Assembly (NCBI GenBank): GCA_003225315.1
Contig: QHZD01000025.1
Coordinates: forward strand, 1-64,000
Source of the DNA: Acidobacteriota bacterium
GTDB lineage: Bacteria; Acidobacteriota; Terriglobia; Acidiferrales; UBA7541
DNA length: 64,000 nt
Direction: 5' to 3'
Shown piece after piece: positions 54,123 to 62,738 of this stretch (its first letter is position 1; each line of letters begins with the position of its first letter). The translations under genes and the position numbers were made by a program. Under the pieces are notes generated by a model. That model was not told where the DNA came from, searched no databases, and worked only from the letters and a program-made list of their open reading frames with translations.

Positions 54123-55340
54123 TTACCCGTCTGCCCGAAGAGCTTCGATGGGATCCAACTTTGCCGCGCGCGTCGCCGGGTAAATGCCGAAGAAAAGACC
54201 GACGCTGGTGGAAACCGCCAGCGAGAGAATTACGGCGCTCAGGGGAGTGCGCATGGGAATGGACGTCAGCGCGCGCGCGATGGCGACGACCGCATAAGCA
54301 AGAATAATCCCCATCAAGCCGCCGGTAGCGGCGAGCACCGCCGACTCCGTGACGAACTGTAGGACAATGTGCATCTTGCGCGCGCCCAGCGAACGGCGCA
54401 AACCAATCTCCCGCGTGCGCTCCGTAACGCTGGCCAGCATGATGTTCATGATCACGATTCCGCCAACTACCAGAAAAATCGCAGTGAGCCCCACGGCCAC
54501 GGTGAAAATATTAGCGGTCAAGGATTGCCAGAGGCCCATGATGGAATCCGAACCGATGATGCCGAAATTGTCCGGGCCGTCCCAGGGAATGTGCCGCCAC
54601 GCGCGCAACAGCATGCGCGCTTCATCTTCGGAAGCTGACATCAGCTCCGCGCTTTGCGCCTGGACAAACAACACCAGCGAGTCGCGCTGCGTTCCCCATT
54701 CCTTGCTGAAAGTTTCCAGGGGAATGAAAACAAAATTGTCCTGCGATTGCCCGAGCGCACTGCCGATCACGGCAGACACACCGACGATTTCGTAGCTGTG
54801 CGTTCCGGCGCGAATGGTCTTGCCTATGGGATCCACGTTGGAGAAAAACTTCTTGACCAGGTCCGTGCCGATGAAACACACCGGAGAGCGGTGCTCCTGA
54901 TCGGAAGCAGTCAGGAAGCGGCCCGATGCGACGGAGAACCCGCGGACCTCGGAAAAGTTGGAAGTCACGCCAAGAATGCTGACGTTCTCCAGCAGGTCAT
55001 TGCCATGGCGCACATCGGAGTTGGTGCCAAGGAGGGCAGCGATCTGGCTGACGGTGCGCATGCCGGTCTTGAGCTTGTCGAATTCGTCCGGGGTGACCAG
55101 CGGGCGCTTTTGGGCTTTTACCCAGGCGTCTTCACTGGTGATAATCCCGAAGCGGTTCAGAACGAAGACGTTGGCGCCGAGATTGGCGATGCGGTCGGCG
55201 ACGTAGAAATTCAGCCCGGCGACCACGCTCATGACCGCGACCAGCGTCGTTACGGCCAGAATGACTCCGAGCAACGTCAAGAAACTCCTCAGCTTATGGG
55301 CGCGCAGGGCGTCCAGAGAGAGGCGGAGCGTCTCCGTCAT
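54123..55340 (-). CDS. MacB-like ABC transporter permease
   Basis: Start set at ATG 55340 (MTETLRLSLDALRAHKLRSF), which aligns with the sister gene; the frame opens at 55460 but adds a non-conserved leader. TM1, MacB periplasmic domain (about 40-270) and FtsX domain (GGIVIMNIMLASVTERTREI, about 300-395). It probably forms a heterodimer with the permease at 52841, encoded next. The upstream space (55341-55664) holds an inverted repeat that could control both this unit and the divergent DinB gene. Confidence 0.92.
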   Translation of the reverse strand: MTETLRLSLDALRAHKLRSFLTLLGVILAVTTLVAVMSVVAGLNFYVADRIANLGANVFVLNRFGIITSEDAWVKAQKRPLVTPDEFDKLKTGMRTVSQIAALLGTNSDVRHGNDLLENVSILGVTSNFSEVRGFSVASGRFLTASDQEHRSPVCFIGTDLVKKFFSNVDPIGKTIRAGTHSYEIVGVSAVIGSALGQSQDNFVFIPLETFSKEWGTQRDSLVLFVQAQSAELMSASEDEARMLLRAWRHIPWDGPDNFGIIGSDSIMGLWQSLTANIFTVAVGLTAIFLVVGGIVIMNIMLASVTERTREIGLRRSLGARKMHIVLQFVTESAVLAATGGLMGIILAYAVVAIARALTSIPMRTPLSAVILSLAVSTSVGLFFGIYPATRAAKLDPIEALRADG

Positions 55341-55664
55341 GGTGACAAGGCCGCTGCGGAAGCGGCCATGCTTCAGGCGCAGACCGGCGGCTCGTGGGGC
55401 GATGCGAGTGATGGCGCCAAATCCTTCGATGGGAGTTACGCCCAAACAGACCTCCAACATCCTCTAGCTAATACGAGTGGGCCGGCCGAATCGTTCCTTG
55501 GTATATAGACGTGCGGACAGGCGCTTTGCTTTCGAAGTTTCTTGGAGTAGCCTTACCCCCAGTTCCAAAGGATCAACGATATAACATTGTATCGTTTTGC
55601 GTAACGAATCTGGGAAACTTGCTCGCCCACGCCTGCGGGGAGTTAGCATCCCAAGGAGGATCGC
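55341..55664. other. 324-bp divergent intergenic region with one inverted repeat
   Basis: Between the MacB permease pair (leftward) and the DinB gene (rightward). The only clear site is the inverted repeat at 55575-55596. The DinB ribosome binding site (CAAGGAGG) lies at 55649-55656. Confidence 0.5.
55575..55596. promoter_or_regulatory. Inverted-repeat operator candidate
   Basis: AACGATA ... TATCGTT, 7-bp perfect arms around TAACATTG. AT-rich dyads of this kind are typical operators of PadR-type regulators of MacB-like modules. No regulator gene is adjacent, so the link is inferred. Confidence 0.45.
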
Positions 55665-56291
55665 ATGCGTCGTATCTGTCTTTATCTTCTTGTGCTTACG
55701 GTATTTGGCTCGAGCCTGGCGCCATTCGGCTTGGCGCAGGAGAGTTCCGACCATAAGGCTCCAGCCATAGCGTCCACTGTACCGATGTCCGGTTTCCGAG
55801 CCGAGTTCCTGGAAGGAATTGCCTACTATGAGCAGCGCTACACTCGCCTGGCCGAGGCCATGCCTGCGGATTAGTACGCCTGGCGTCCCGGCGAGGGCGT
55901 GCGCTCCGTGGGTGAAGTCTTTACGCACATCATCGGGGCCAACTATGGCGTTGCCAGGGCCTTGGGTACGCCGCCACCAAACGGCTTTGATTTCAAAGCT
56001 CTCGGCGCTCTCTCCAACGACAAGCCCAAGGCGGTGCAAGCGCTGAAGGATTCGTTTGCGCACCTTCGCAACGCCACGCTGGCGCTGAATGACGGCGACG
56101 CGGATAAGCCGCAGAAAATGTTTGGGCGGCAATCCACGCTGCGCGGATCGTTCACCATGATTATTGGGCATTTTGGCGAACACCTCGGACAATCCATCGC
56201 TTACGCGCGCGTAAACGGGGTCGTGCCGCCTTGGACCGAAGAGGCCCAACAACAGCAACAGCAAAAGCCCGCCGACAAACCAAAGCGGTAA
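55665..56291 (+). pseudogene. DinB-family protein, interrupted by an in-frame TAG
   Basis: One frame from ATG 55665 (site AAGGAGG) to TAA 56289-56291 is broken only by TAG at 55872-55874. A signal peptide (LYLLVLTVFGSSLAPFGLAQ) and ...YTRLAEAMPAD precede it; YAWRPGEGVRSVGEVFTHII follows directly. In DinB proteins the site reads D-K-Y-x-W, so the lost codon was probably AAG. His residues of the DinB metal site (FTHI, IIGHFGEHL) are intact downstream. Intact otherwise; a GTG at 55899 could restart translation without a signal peptide. Confidence 0.85.
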
Positions 56292-56429
56292 ATGCTCAGC
56301 GAAATTAGGCGGCCATTGACCGTTTGACATCCAGCGCAGCACTTCGGTGCAATGGCGGTGTACAACAATTGTGTGCCCAGACGAATCCAATCTCGGTAGA
56401 CGGTGGCGGCTTTCGCGCCAATTTGCACC

Positions 56430-57344
56430 ATGCTCAATCGAACTTTTATTCCTTTGGCGCTGCTGTCACTGGCTTTTGCTGCCGATGCCGCCGCGCAATC
56501 CGCCGTACCCGATACGACTCCAACAATTGGGCCCGCGAAACCGGAACTCTTCAAGCGCATCATCGCCAACCAGAAAAAAGGCGAGGCCGCCCTGGATCTT
56601 TACGAACGCATCGAACGCGTGGAGACCCGCAAGAATCCCAACGACCCAACGCCCTCAACGGTAAAGATTTCGCGCGTCATTCCTTCTGGGACGGGGATGG
56701 TTCGAATTGCCCTCGGGCCCGACGGCAAACCTAACGATTCCGCGGCCTATCGCGCCGACCTGGAGAGCCTGGCACGGGCGCTGGCGTTGCTGGTCAACGA
56801 CAACCGGTCCCAGCGGGAGGCTCTGGAAAAATACGCCAAGAAAAAGAAAGACCGCAACGAACTCATCGACGCTACGCACAATGCTTTCCTCTTTACTCTT
56901 GTTGGCAACGAACAGCGCGGCGAGCGCATGCTTTCCAAATACAAAATGGATCCCAACCCGGCTTTCAAACCGACGACACGCTTCACGTCCATATTCCCGA
57001 AAGTGCGTGGGTTGGTGTGGATCGACGATGCCTCGGGCGAAGCTGCGCGCATCGAAGGCGACGTTACCGAGGACATTTCCATTGGCTTGTTTCTGGGAAA
57101 AATCTACAAAGGCAGCCACTTCATGCAGGAGCGCTACGAATTTGTGCCGGGGCTGTGGCTCGTCAGTTTTTCGCAATACGATTTCGACGGGCGCAAATTT
57201 TTTTCCGGGTTCTCCGTTCACGAGCGCACTTTTTATTCAAACTACCGCTATATCGGCCCGCCCAAAGAAGCGCTCGCAGCCATTCGCCAGGAACTCGAAC
57301 ATGCCGAGTTGGACAAGCCGTTGGCAGGCACCGCCGATCAATGA
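56430..57344 (+). CDS. Hypothetical secreted protein
   Basis: 304 residues from ATG 56430 (signal IPLALLSLAFAADAAAQ). The mature chain has a Lys-rich start (IIANQKKGEAALDLYERIER), a helical middle (about 115-165), and beta-rich segments (PKVRGLVWIDDASGEAARIE, EFVPGLWLVSFSQYDFDGRK) reminiscent of outer-membrane lipoprotein-sorting-like folds. Unnamed family, common in acidobacteria. It ends about 65 bp before the frameshifted coiled-coil gene. Confidence 0.7.
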   Translation: MLNRTFIPLALLSLAFAADAAAQSAVPDTTPTIGPAKPELFKRIIANQKKGEAALDLYERIERVETRKNPNDPTPSTVKISRVIPSGTGMVRIALGPDGKPNDSAAYRADLESLARALALLVNDNRSQREALEKYAKKKKDRNELIDATHNAFLFTLVGNEQRGERMLSKYKMDPNPAFKPTTRFTSIFPKVRGLVWIDDASGEAARIEGDVTEDISIGLFLGKIYKGSHFMQERYEFVPGLWLVSFSQYDFDGRKFFSGFSVHERTFYSNYRYIGPPKEALAAIRQELEHAELDKPLAGTADQ

Positions 57345-57408
57345 AACTTTACGCCCTAGAATGGGTTTAAGACGGTAGTGTCCTCGACTGCGCGAGACTG
57401 GAGGCTTC

Positions 57409-57926
57409 GTGCCCCGTTCGCTCTCATTCGCAATGATTTTCACATTATTCGCGGCGTTCTCCGCGGCCGCGCAATCTCAGGAAGGCAGCGCCCCGCGCCG
57501 CAAAGCCCATCGCAGGATTCTTCAACGCCTGCGGAGGCGAAGAAACCGAAGAAAGTCTGGACCAACGAGAACATTTCCGGTGTGAACGGCACAGTTTCCG
57601 TGGTTGGCGACCTGAAGAACAAGCCGAAGCTGGCACCTTCCAAGCCGGTGGACGCGCAATATGTCGCGTCCGTTCGCAAGCAACTGGACAAGCTGCAAGC
57701 GCAAATCGCGGACATCGACAAGCAACTGGTAGACCGAAAGAACTTCAGTGAAGGCAAGCCCTCGACGTCCGCGAGCGGCATGAAACTCAACAAAGGTTAC
57801 GAACGCGAGCCCATCGAAGTGCAAATGCGCGCGTTGCAAGCGAAGAAGAAAGATCTGGAGTCAAAGGTCGACGTGCTCCTTGACGAAGCACGCAAGAGAG
57901 GCGTCGAATCCAGCCAACTCCGCTGA
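57409..57926 (+). pseudogene. Secreted coiled-coil protein, frameshifted near its signal peptide
   Basis: GTG 57409, preceded by GGAGG, opens a frame with a clean signal peptide (PRSLSFAMIFTLFAAFSAAA). After about 25-30 codons that frame turns into Arg-rich nonsense, while the -1 frame carries the plausible body: DSSTPAEAKKPKKVWTNENI, then a coiled coil (YVASVRKQLDKLQAQIADID) to TGA 57924-57926. The switch must lie near 57475-57500, in a GC-rich run (CAGCGCCCCGCGCCGC). A one-base loss or sequencing error is the simplest reading. The body is a sister of the protein at 36391. Confidence 0.7.
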
Positions 57927-57958
57927 ATGCGGCGTGGCGGTCGTATCCCTCCGGGTAG

Positions 57959-58687
57959 CTAGCGAATCAGGCTCCAGGGATACACGCCAACATTGATCTT
58001 CATGATGAAGTAGCTGAAGCCGCCGGGATCCGGCTTGGGCTGGTGGGGCGTGTCCGGCGGAATCAACAGCCAGTCGCCAGCTTTCACCTTGTAGGTTTGT
58101 CCGCCAACGACCGGCTGGCCGCGGTATTCGCCGGGGATGATGCCGTCCTTGTCCTGCAAATTTTGCCGGTTGGCGATTTTTCCTCCAAGGATCATTTCGC
58201 CGGTGCCTCCCGTAAAAACGTAGAAATCGTAAGCGCCGGCGTGCTGCTCGGCGTCGTCGAGGACGCTGTTGACTTTCGTCAGGCTGAGGACCGGCTTGTC
58301 GCGAAACATGCGGTAGAGCATGAACATGCTGAAGCTGCGCGTCTGGACATGCACCGGCCCGCCGCCGAATGATTGCGAGCTTCCGCTGCCCGCTTCTTTT
58401 ACCAATTTTGCGGCTTTCTCGGCCATTTCGGTGTGCGCTTTGCGGATGTCGTCGATGTTCCAATAGATGATGGGCGGGGCATCGGGCGCCAGCGGCGGAT
58501 CGTGCGGAGAATTGAAGCCGAAGGGCATGACTTCTTTCTTGTTCTCCTGAGCGTTGGCCGTTGGGATCAGCGAAAGGCCGTCAAAATGGCCGCTGAGGAT
58601 CGGCTGTGGAGCAGCTCTCGAGGCGTAGCCGGCCATATAGCCGAGAAGAGCGGCGGCAACCAAGAGTATGGGAAGCATTTTTTTCAT
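57959..58687 (-). CDS. Secreted cupin-domain protein
   Basis: 242 residues with a signal/anchor (MLPILLVAAALLGYMAGY). The C-terminal ~110 residues form a cupin: GAYDFYVFTGGTGEMILGGK (first motif), and KAGDWLLIPPDTPHQPKPDP (second motif, His present). The first-motif His pair of classical cupins is absent. It is the last gene of a leftward set with cytochrome c and PQQ dehydrogenase. Confidence 0.8.
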   Translation of the reverse strand: MKKMLPILLVAAALLGYMAGYASRAAPQPILSGHFDGLSLIPTANAQENKKEVMPFGFNSPHDPPLAPDAPPIIYWNIDDIRKAHTEMAEKAAKLVKEAGSGSSQSFGGGPVHVQTRSFSMFMLYRMFRDKPVLSLTKVNSVLDDAEQHAGAYDFYVFTGGTGEMILGGKIANRQNLQDKDGIIPGEYRGQPVVGGQTYKVKAGDWLLIPPDTPHQPKPDPGGFSYFIMKINVGVYPWSLIR

Positions 58688-58761
58688 GAGGCGATCCTCC
58701 GTGCGTGAAAGTCTCGAACCTTGTTTGCGTCGATGCGGACGAAATAAGACTTTGATTGTCG

Positions 58762-59229
58762 CTATTTCTTGGGAGCGGTCTTCGCCGCTTCAAAGCGAAT
58801 CTCTTTGAGCATCTCCGACTGCCGGTAGAGTTCCGTTTTCCCAGCGGGAAACTTGTTGACGCTGAGCATGAAGGCCAGAATGTCCGAGTCTTGCTGGCGG
58901 GTTAGGCGGCCCGGCGCGCTCTGCGGCATGGTCTTGCGAATTCTGTCGAATAGATCGCCCACGGTGAGGCCGTTCCAATTGGCGAGGAATGCGCCGCCCG
59001 TCAGTGGTGGCGCGGATTCTCCGCCAGTGAGCATGTCGCCGTGGCAAGCCGCGCATTCCTTGTGGTAAATCGGCTCGCCGCGCTTGGCTTGCTCTTCGGT
59101 GTAGACGCCATCCCACACGGAACGCGAGTCTGAGGGGGCCGGGGCTTGCGCGCGAAGCAAGCAAAGCGACGTAGCGATTGCCGCCACAACGAGGATTGTC
59201 GATGGATAGGTCAGCTTCACCGTGGTCAT
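58762..59229 (-). CDS. Periplasmic c-type cytochrome
   Basis: 155 residues from ATG 59229 (AGAGGA just upstream; other starts extend to 59304, overlapping the dehydrogenase gene). After a signal segment (TILVVAAIATSLCLLRAQ), the haem site is ECAACHGDMLTGGESAPPLT (CxxCH, about 61-80), and the axial Met is likely in RKTMPQSAPGRL. It is the natural electron acceptor for the PQQ dehydrogenase encoded immediately upstream. Confidence 0.9.
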   Translation of the reverse strand: MTTVKLTYPSTILVVAAIATSLCLLRAQAPAPSDSRSVWDGVYTEEQAKRGEPIYHKECAACHGDMLTGGESAPPLTGGAFLANWNGLTVGDLFDRIRKTMPQSAPGRLTRQQDSDILAFMLSVNKFPAGKTELYRQSEMLKEIRFEAAKTAPKK

Positions 59230-59272
59230 TGTCCTCTGGCGAATGTTCATCCGCTTAGTGCCTGCAGCGCGC

Positions 59273-61345
59273 TCATTCTCCCGTCGATGGCAGCGTGTAG
59301 GCAATGTATTCGCCAGAGTAGGGCCCGCCGCTGACAGCCACGACGATGTACTGTTTTCCGTTCACCATGTAGGTCATCGGCGAACCGGTTTGCGGGGCGG
59401 GCATGTAAACCGCGCCGACTTCTTTGCCTGTCATTTTGTCGTAGGCGCGGAGCATCGCGCCGCGCGGATGGTCCGCTGTTGTGGTGATATTCCCTTCGCC
59501 CGCGATAACCAGCGTCTTGGTGACCAGCGTCCCGATGTTGTAGGTAGTCTGGCCAGTGCGAGGGACGTTCATGCCCTTGAGGATCGCGGAATTCCTCACG
59601 ACGTCGGGCGTCTCGCCGTGTGCGATCTGCCAGACAAATTCGCCCTTATCAAGATTGATAGCTGTGATTGTGCCGTATGGCGGCTTGACCAAGGGCAATC
59701 CATCCACGTCCAATCGGCTGAACCCGCCGCCCCCGGCCGGTCTCTTCGGTGGCCTGGGAGAATCGGCGCCAGCGTTTTCGCCGGGGCCGTGGAGAATCTC
59801 CACTTCTCTCCCTGCGGTGCCGGCGATGTACGCGATGTCCGAGACTTCTTTGGGAGCGGGGACCAGCCCGATCGGCTCGATGCACGAATTGCAGGCGTAG
59901 ACGTAAACGTTGTGCGTTTCGGGATCGTACGACCCACCCGGCCAGTTGGTGCCGCCCGAGGCTGTTCCCATCGTGAGCGTGCCGAGCGGGCCTTCCAGTT
60001 TGCTCGCCGTCGGAGGCGTGAAGACGGGGCCGAGATGATACTTAGAGGCAATTTCTTTCGCGCGTTCGCGCAGAGCCGGCGTGAAGTCGATCAAATCGTC
60101 GATCAACACGCCGTTGCGGCTGTAAGCCGGGGGTTTAGTGGGGATCGGCTGAGTATGCGAATACCACTCGCCCGGCACGTTCCCGACCTCGACCGGGCGT
60201 TCGGGAATCGGCCAGACGGGCTTGCCGGTGACGCGATCAAAGACATAAAGAAATCCTTGTTTTGTGGGCTGAGCTACGACCTTGACGGGCTTTCCATCCA
60301 CTGTGATGTCCGCAAGAATCGGCGCGGAAGAAATATCCATGTCCCAGAGTGCGTGGTGCACCAGTTGGAAGTGCCACTTGCGCTCACCGGTTTTTAAATC
60401 GACGCAGACGAGGCTCTCGCCGAACAAATTGTTTCCCGGCCGGTGCCCGCCGTAAAAATCGCTGGTGGGCGACTCCACGGGCAAATAAACCAAGCCGAGT
60501 TGCTCATCCACGGTGATTTGCGTCCATACGCCGGTGTTACCGGTGTATTCCGCGGAACCTTTTTCCCAGGTGTCGTAGCCAAACTCGCCCTTCTTCGGGA
60601 TGGTATGGAAGATCCAGAGGCGCTTGCCGGTTCGCACGTCGAATCCGCGAACGTAGCCCTTGTTATTGCGCATGCTCTTGGGCGTCATGCCTTCGCGGAA
60701 AGCGGCGCCGATAATCACTGTATCCTTCGCCACGACCGGTGCGGACTGGATGCCGATTTCACCCGTTTCCAGGTCGGGGAAAATGTCCTGGTCATCGTTG
60801 AGTTTGAGATCCACCAGTCCGTTCTCTCCGAAGGAAGGAATGCGCACGCCGGTCTTCGCGTCCAGACAGATGAGCCGGAATCCCGGGGTAACGTAAAAAA
60901 TTCGCTCCTCTCTTCCGTCGGACCAATACGCAAGCCCGCGGCCCGAGAGCTGGCGCGGGGCGGCGCCGCCGCGTTTTCCTTCATGCTCACCATGGGTCCA
61001 GAGCAATTCGCCGGTGGCAGGGTCAAGCGCAATCACAGCGCGGCGCGATCCTGCGGTCGCGTACAAAACGCCGTTCACCATGAGCGGAGTTCCTTCCAGC
61101 TTGTACTCCGGCCGGTCGCCGAAATTGTCGGTCTTGATGCGCCAGGCAATTTCGAGATCGCTAAAATTAGTCGCGTTGATCTGGTCTAGAGGGCGGTACC
61201 GAGTGCCAGCAAGATCGGCGGCGTAGGAAGGCCACTCGGTGTCCTTCGGATGGAACTGTGCAGATACCGGCACCGGCCAGGAAAAACTCCCCGCAATAAT
61301 CAAAAACAATAGAGCGCTCAGCCGTCTCGATGTCTTTTCGCGCAT
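59273..61345 (-). CDS. PQQ-dependent dehydrogenase (quinoprotein, membrane-free type)
   Basis: 690 residues with a signal peptide (RLSALLFLIIAGSFSWPVPV) and a PQQ beta-propeller: WPSYAADLAGTRYRPLDQIN at the start, repeated tryptophan-docking motifs (LDPATGELLWTHGE, FDVRTGKRLWIFHTIP, VDLKTGERKWHFQLVHHALW). The sequence resembles glucose/alcohol quinoprotein dehydrogenases; the DxDxSSAP segment (WDMDISSAPILADI) lies in the calcium/active-site region. It oxidises an alcohol or sugar in the periplasm and passes electrons to cytochrome c. No C-terminal haem domain, hence the separate cytochrome gene. Confidence 0.92.
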   Translation of the reverse strand: MREKTSRRLSALLFLIIAGSFSWPVPVSAQFHPKDTEWPSYAADLAGTRYRPLDQINATNFSDLEIAWRIKTDNFGDRPEYKLEGTPLMVNGVLYATAGSRRAVIALDPATGELLWTHGEHEGKRGGAAPRQLSGRGLAYWSDGREERIFYVTPGFRLICLDAKTGVRIPSFGENGLVDLKLNDDQDIFPDLETGEIGIQSAPVVAKDTVIIGAAFREGMTPKSMRNNKGYVRGFDVRTGKRLWIFHTIPKKGEFGYDTWEKGSAEYTGNTGVWTQITVDEQLGLVYLPVESPTSDFYGGHRPGNNLFGESLVCVDLKTGERKWHFQLVHHALWDMDISSAPILADITVDGKPVKVVAQPTKQGFLYVFDRVTGKPVWPIPERPVEVGNVPGEWYSHTQPIPTKPPAYSRNGVLIDDLIDFTPALRERAKEIASKYHLGPVFTPPTASKLEGPLGTLTMGTASGGTNWPGGSYDPETHNVYVYACNSCIEPIGLVPAPKEVSDIAYIAGTAGREVEILHGPGENAGADSPRPPKRPAGGGGFSRLDVDGLPLVKPPYGTITAINLDKGEFVWQIAHGETPDVVRNSAILKGMNVPRTGQTTYNIGTLVTKTLVIAGEGNITTTADHPRGAMLRAYDKMTGKEVGAVYMPAPQTGSPMTYMVNGKQYIVVAVSGGPYSGEYIAYTLPSTGE

Positions 61346-61533
61346 ATTCGATCTCCCTGAGATTCCGGGCCGTGTTCTTCCGCTCGCGCCGTCTGCTTGA
61401 TTTTTGTTGGTTCTGTCCGCAGGAGTAAGCCCGCGAAAGTCTAAGCCACTGGAAGCAAAGAAACAAATGTTTCGTTTAGAACTGAGATGTGCACAGCAGT
61501 CAGCAGCGTTTCTTTGCCAGTGCCCCTGCTAGA

Positions 61534-62649
61534 ATGCACGCTATGCGTGTCCCTTTGTCATTTCTGCTTTCTCTATTGTCTTGCGCAAGCGCGCAAGCGC
61601 AGTGGTGGAAACTGCAAAACAGCGGGATCGACACCAACCTCCGCGGAGTCAGCGTGGCTGAAATGCCGGATGCAAAGGGCGTTCCTGGGCCCGTGGTTTG
61701 GGCATCGGGTTCGAACGGCGTGATTCTGAAATCCGTCGACGAAGGCAAGACGTGGAAGCGCCTGCCCGTTAATGGGGGTGACGCGCTCGACTTTCGCGGG
61801 ATCGTGGCGTTCTCCGAGAAGGTTGCCTATTTGATGTCCAGCGGCGAAGGAGAAAAGTCGCGCATCTACAAGACGACAGACGGCGGCGAAACGTGGAAAC
61901 TTCAATATACGGATAAGCGCAAGGAGTTTTTTCTCGACGCGATCGCTTGCCTCTCTGAAACGCACTGCTTCGCGTTCAGCGATCCCATCGACGGCAAATT
62001 TCTCCTGCTGAACACGATTGACGGTGAGCATTGGAATTCATTGCCCAGGGAAAATATGCCAGCGGCGCTACCCGGCGAAGGGGCCTTCGCAGCGAGCAAC
62101 ACTTGTCTTGCAATCTCCGGCGAGGAGATTTTCTTCGGCACCGGCGGTCCCGCCGCGCGCGTTTTTCACTCTCTGGACTCGGGGCGTACCTGGACTGCCG
62201 CAGAAACCCCCATTGCAAGTGGCAAGGCTTCCGCCGGGATCTTTTCGCTTACCATTGGTGACGATAATCAAGTTATGGCAGTGGGCGGCGATTACAAGGA
62301 ACCCAGCCGCCCGTACCGCGTGGCCGCCCATTCCGTTGATGGAGGCAAATCCTGGCAACTCGCTTCGCAGCAGCCCGGCGGGTACCGCTCCGCTGTGGCT
62401 CATATCGATGATGGGAGGTGGGTGGCCGTCGGACCCAGCGGCGAAGACCTCACCGATGACTCCGGCGCCCACTGGAAGCATACGGATTCGCTGAGTCTCA
62501 ATGCCATGGCTCTCTTAGATGTCTTCACAGGTTGGGCCGTAGGTCCCAACGGCACCATCGCGCGTTTCGTCAATCACACCCAATACGAAATTCATTTCCG
62601 CCGTCCGCACAGCCGCCAGCACCCGGTTGCCGCAGACGTTGCCGACTAA
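61534..62649 (+). CDS. YCF48/BNR-repeat secreted protein
   Basis: 371 residues from ATG 61534 (61543 is equally possible). Signal peptide PLSFLLSLLSCASAQAQ, then a beta-propeller of repeated BNR/YCF48 units: VDEGKTWKRL, TDGGETWKLQ, LDSGRTWTAA, VDGGKSWQLA, DDSGAHWKHT and WAVGPNGTIARF. Related to photosystem assembly factor YCF48 and sialidase-like exported proteins. Function in this host unknown. Divergent from the PQQ dehydrogenase. Confidence 0.85.
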   Translation: MHAMRVPLSFLLSLLSCASAQAQWWKLQNSGIDTNLRGVSVAEMPDAKGVPGPVVWASGSNGVILKSVDEGKTWKRLPVNGGDALDFRGIVAFSEKVAYLMSSGEGEKSRIYKTTDGGETWKLQYTDKRKEFFLDAIACLSETHCFAFSDPIDGKFLLLNTIDGEHWNSLPRENMPAALPGEGAFAASNTCLAISGEEIFFGTGGPAARVFHSLDSGRTWTAAETPIASGKASAGIFSLTIGDDNQVMAVGGDYKEPSRPYRVAAHSVDGGKSWQLASQQPGGYRSAVAHIDDGRWVAVGPSGEDLTDDSGAHWKHTDSLSLNAMALLDVFTGWAVGPNGTIARFVNHTQYEIHFRRPHSRQHPVAADVAD

Positions 62650-62738
62650 AATAGAGAAGGTATAATCTCCAGCGTTGAAAACGAGACGACGATCCCCAGC
62701 TTTTTGTCTCGGTGCGAAAATCTGTTGCGGAGGCTGCC

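Noticed and set aside
55464-56390. A long minus-strand frame (308 codons) opposite the DinB gene
   Set aside because: It is antisense to the DinB frame, has no family features and no ribosome binding site; long antisense frames are expected at this GC content.
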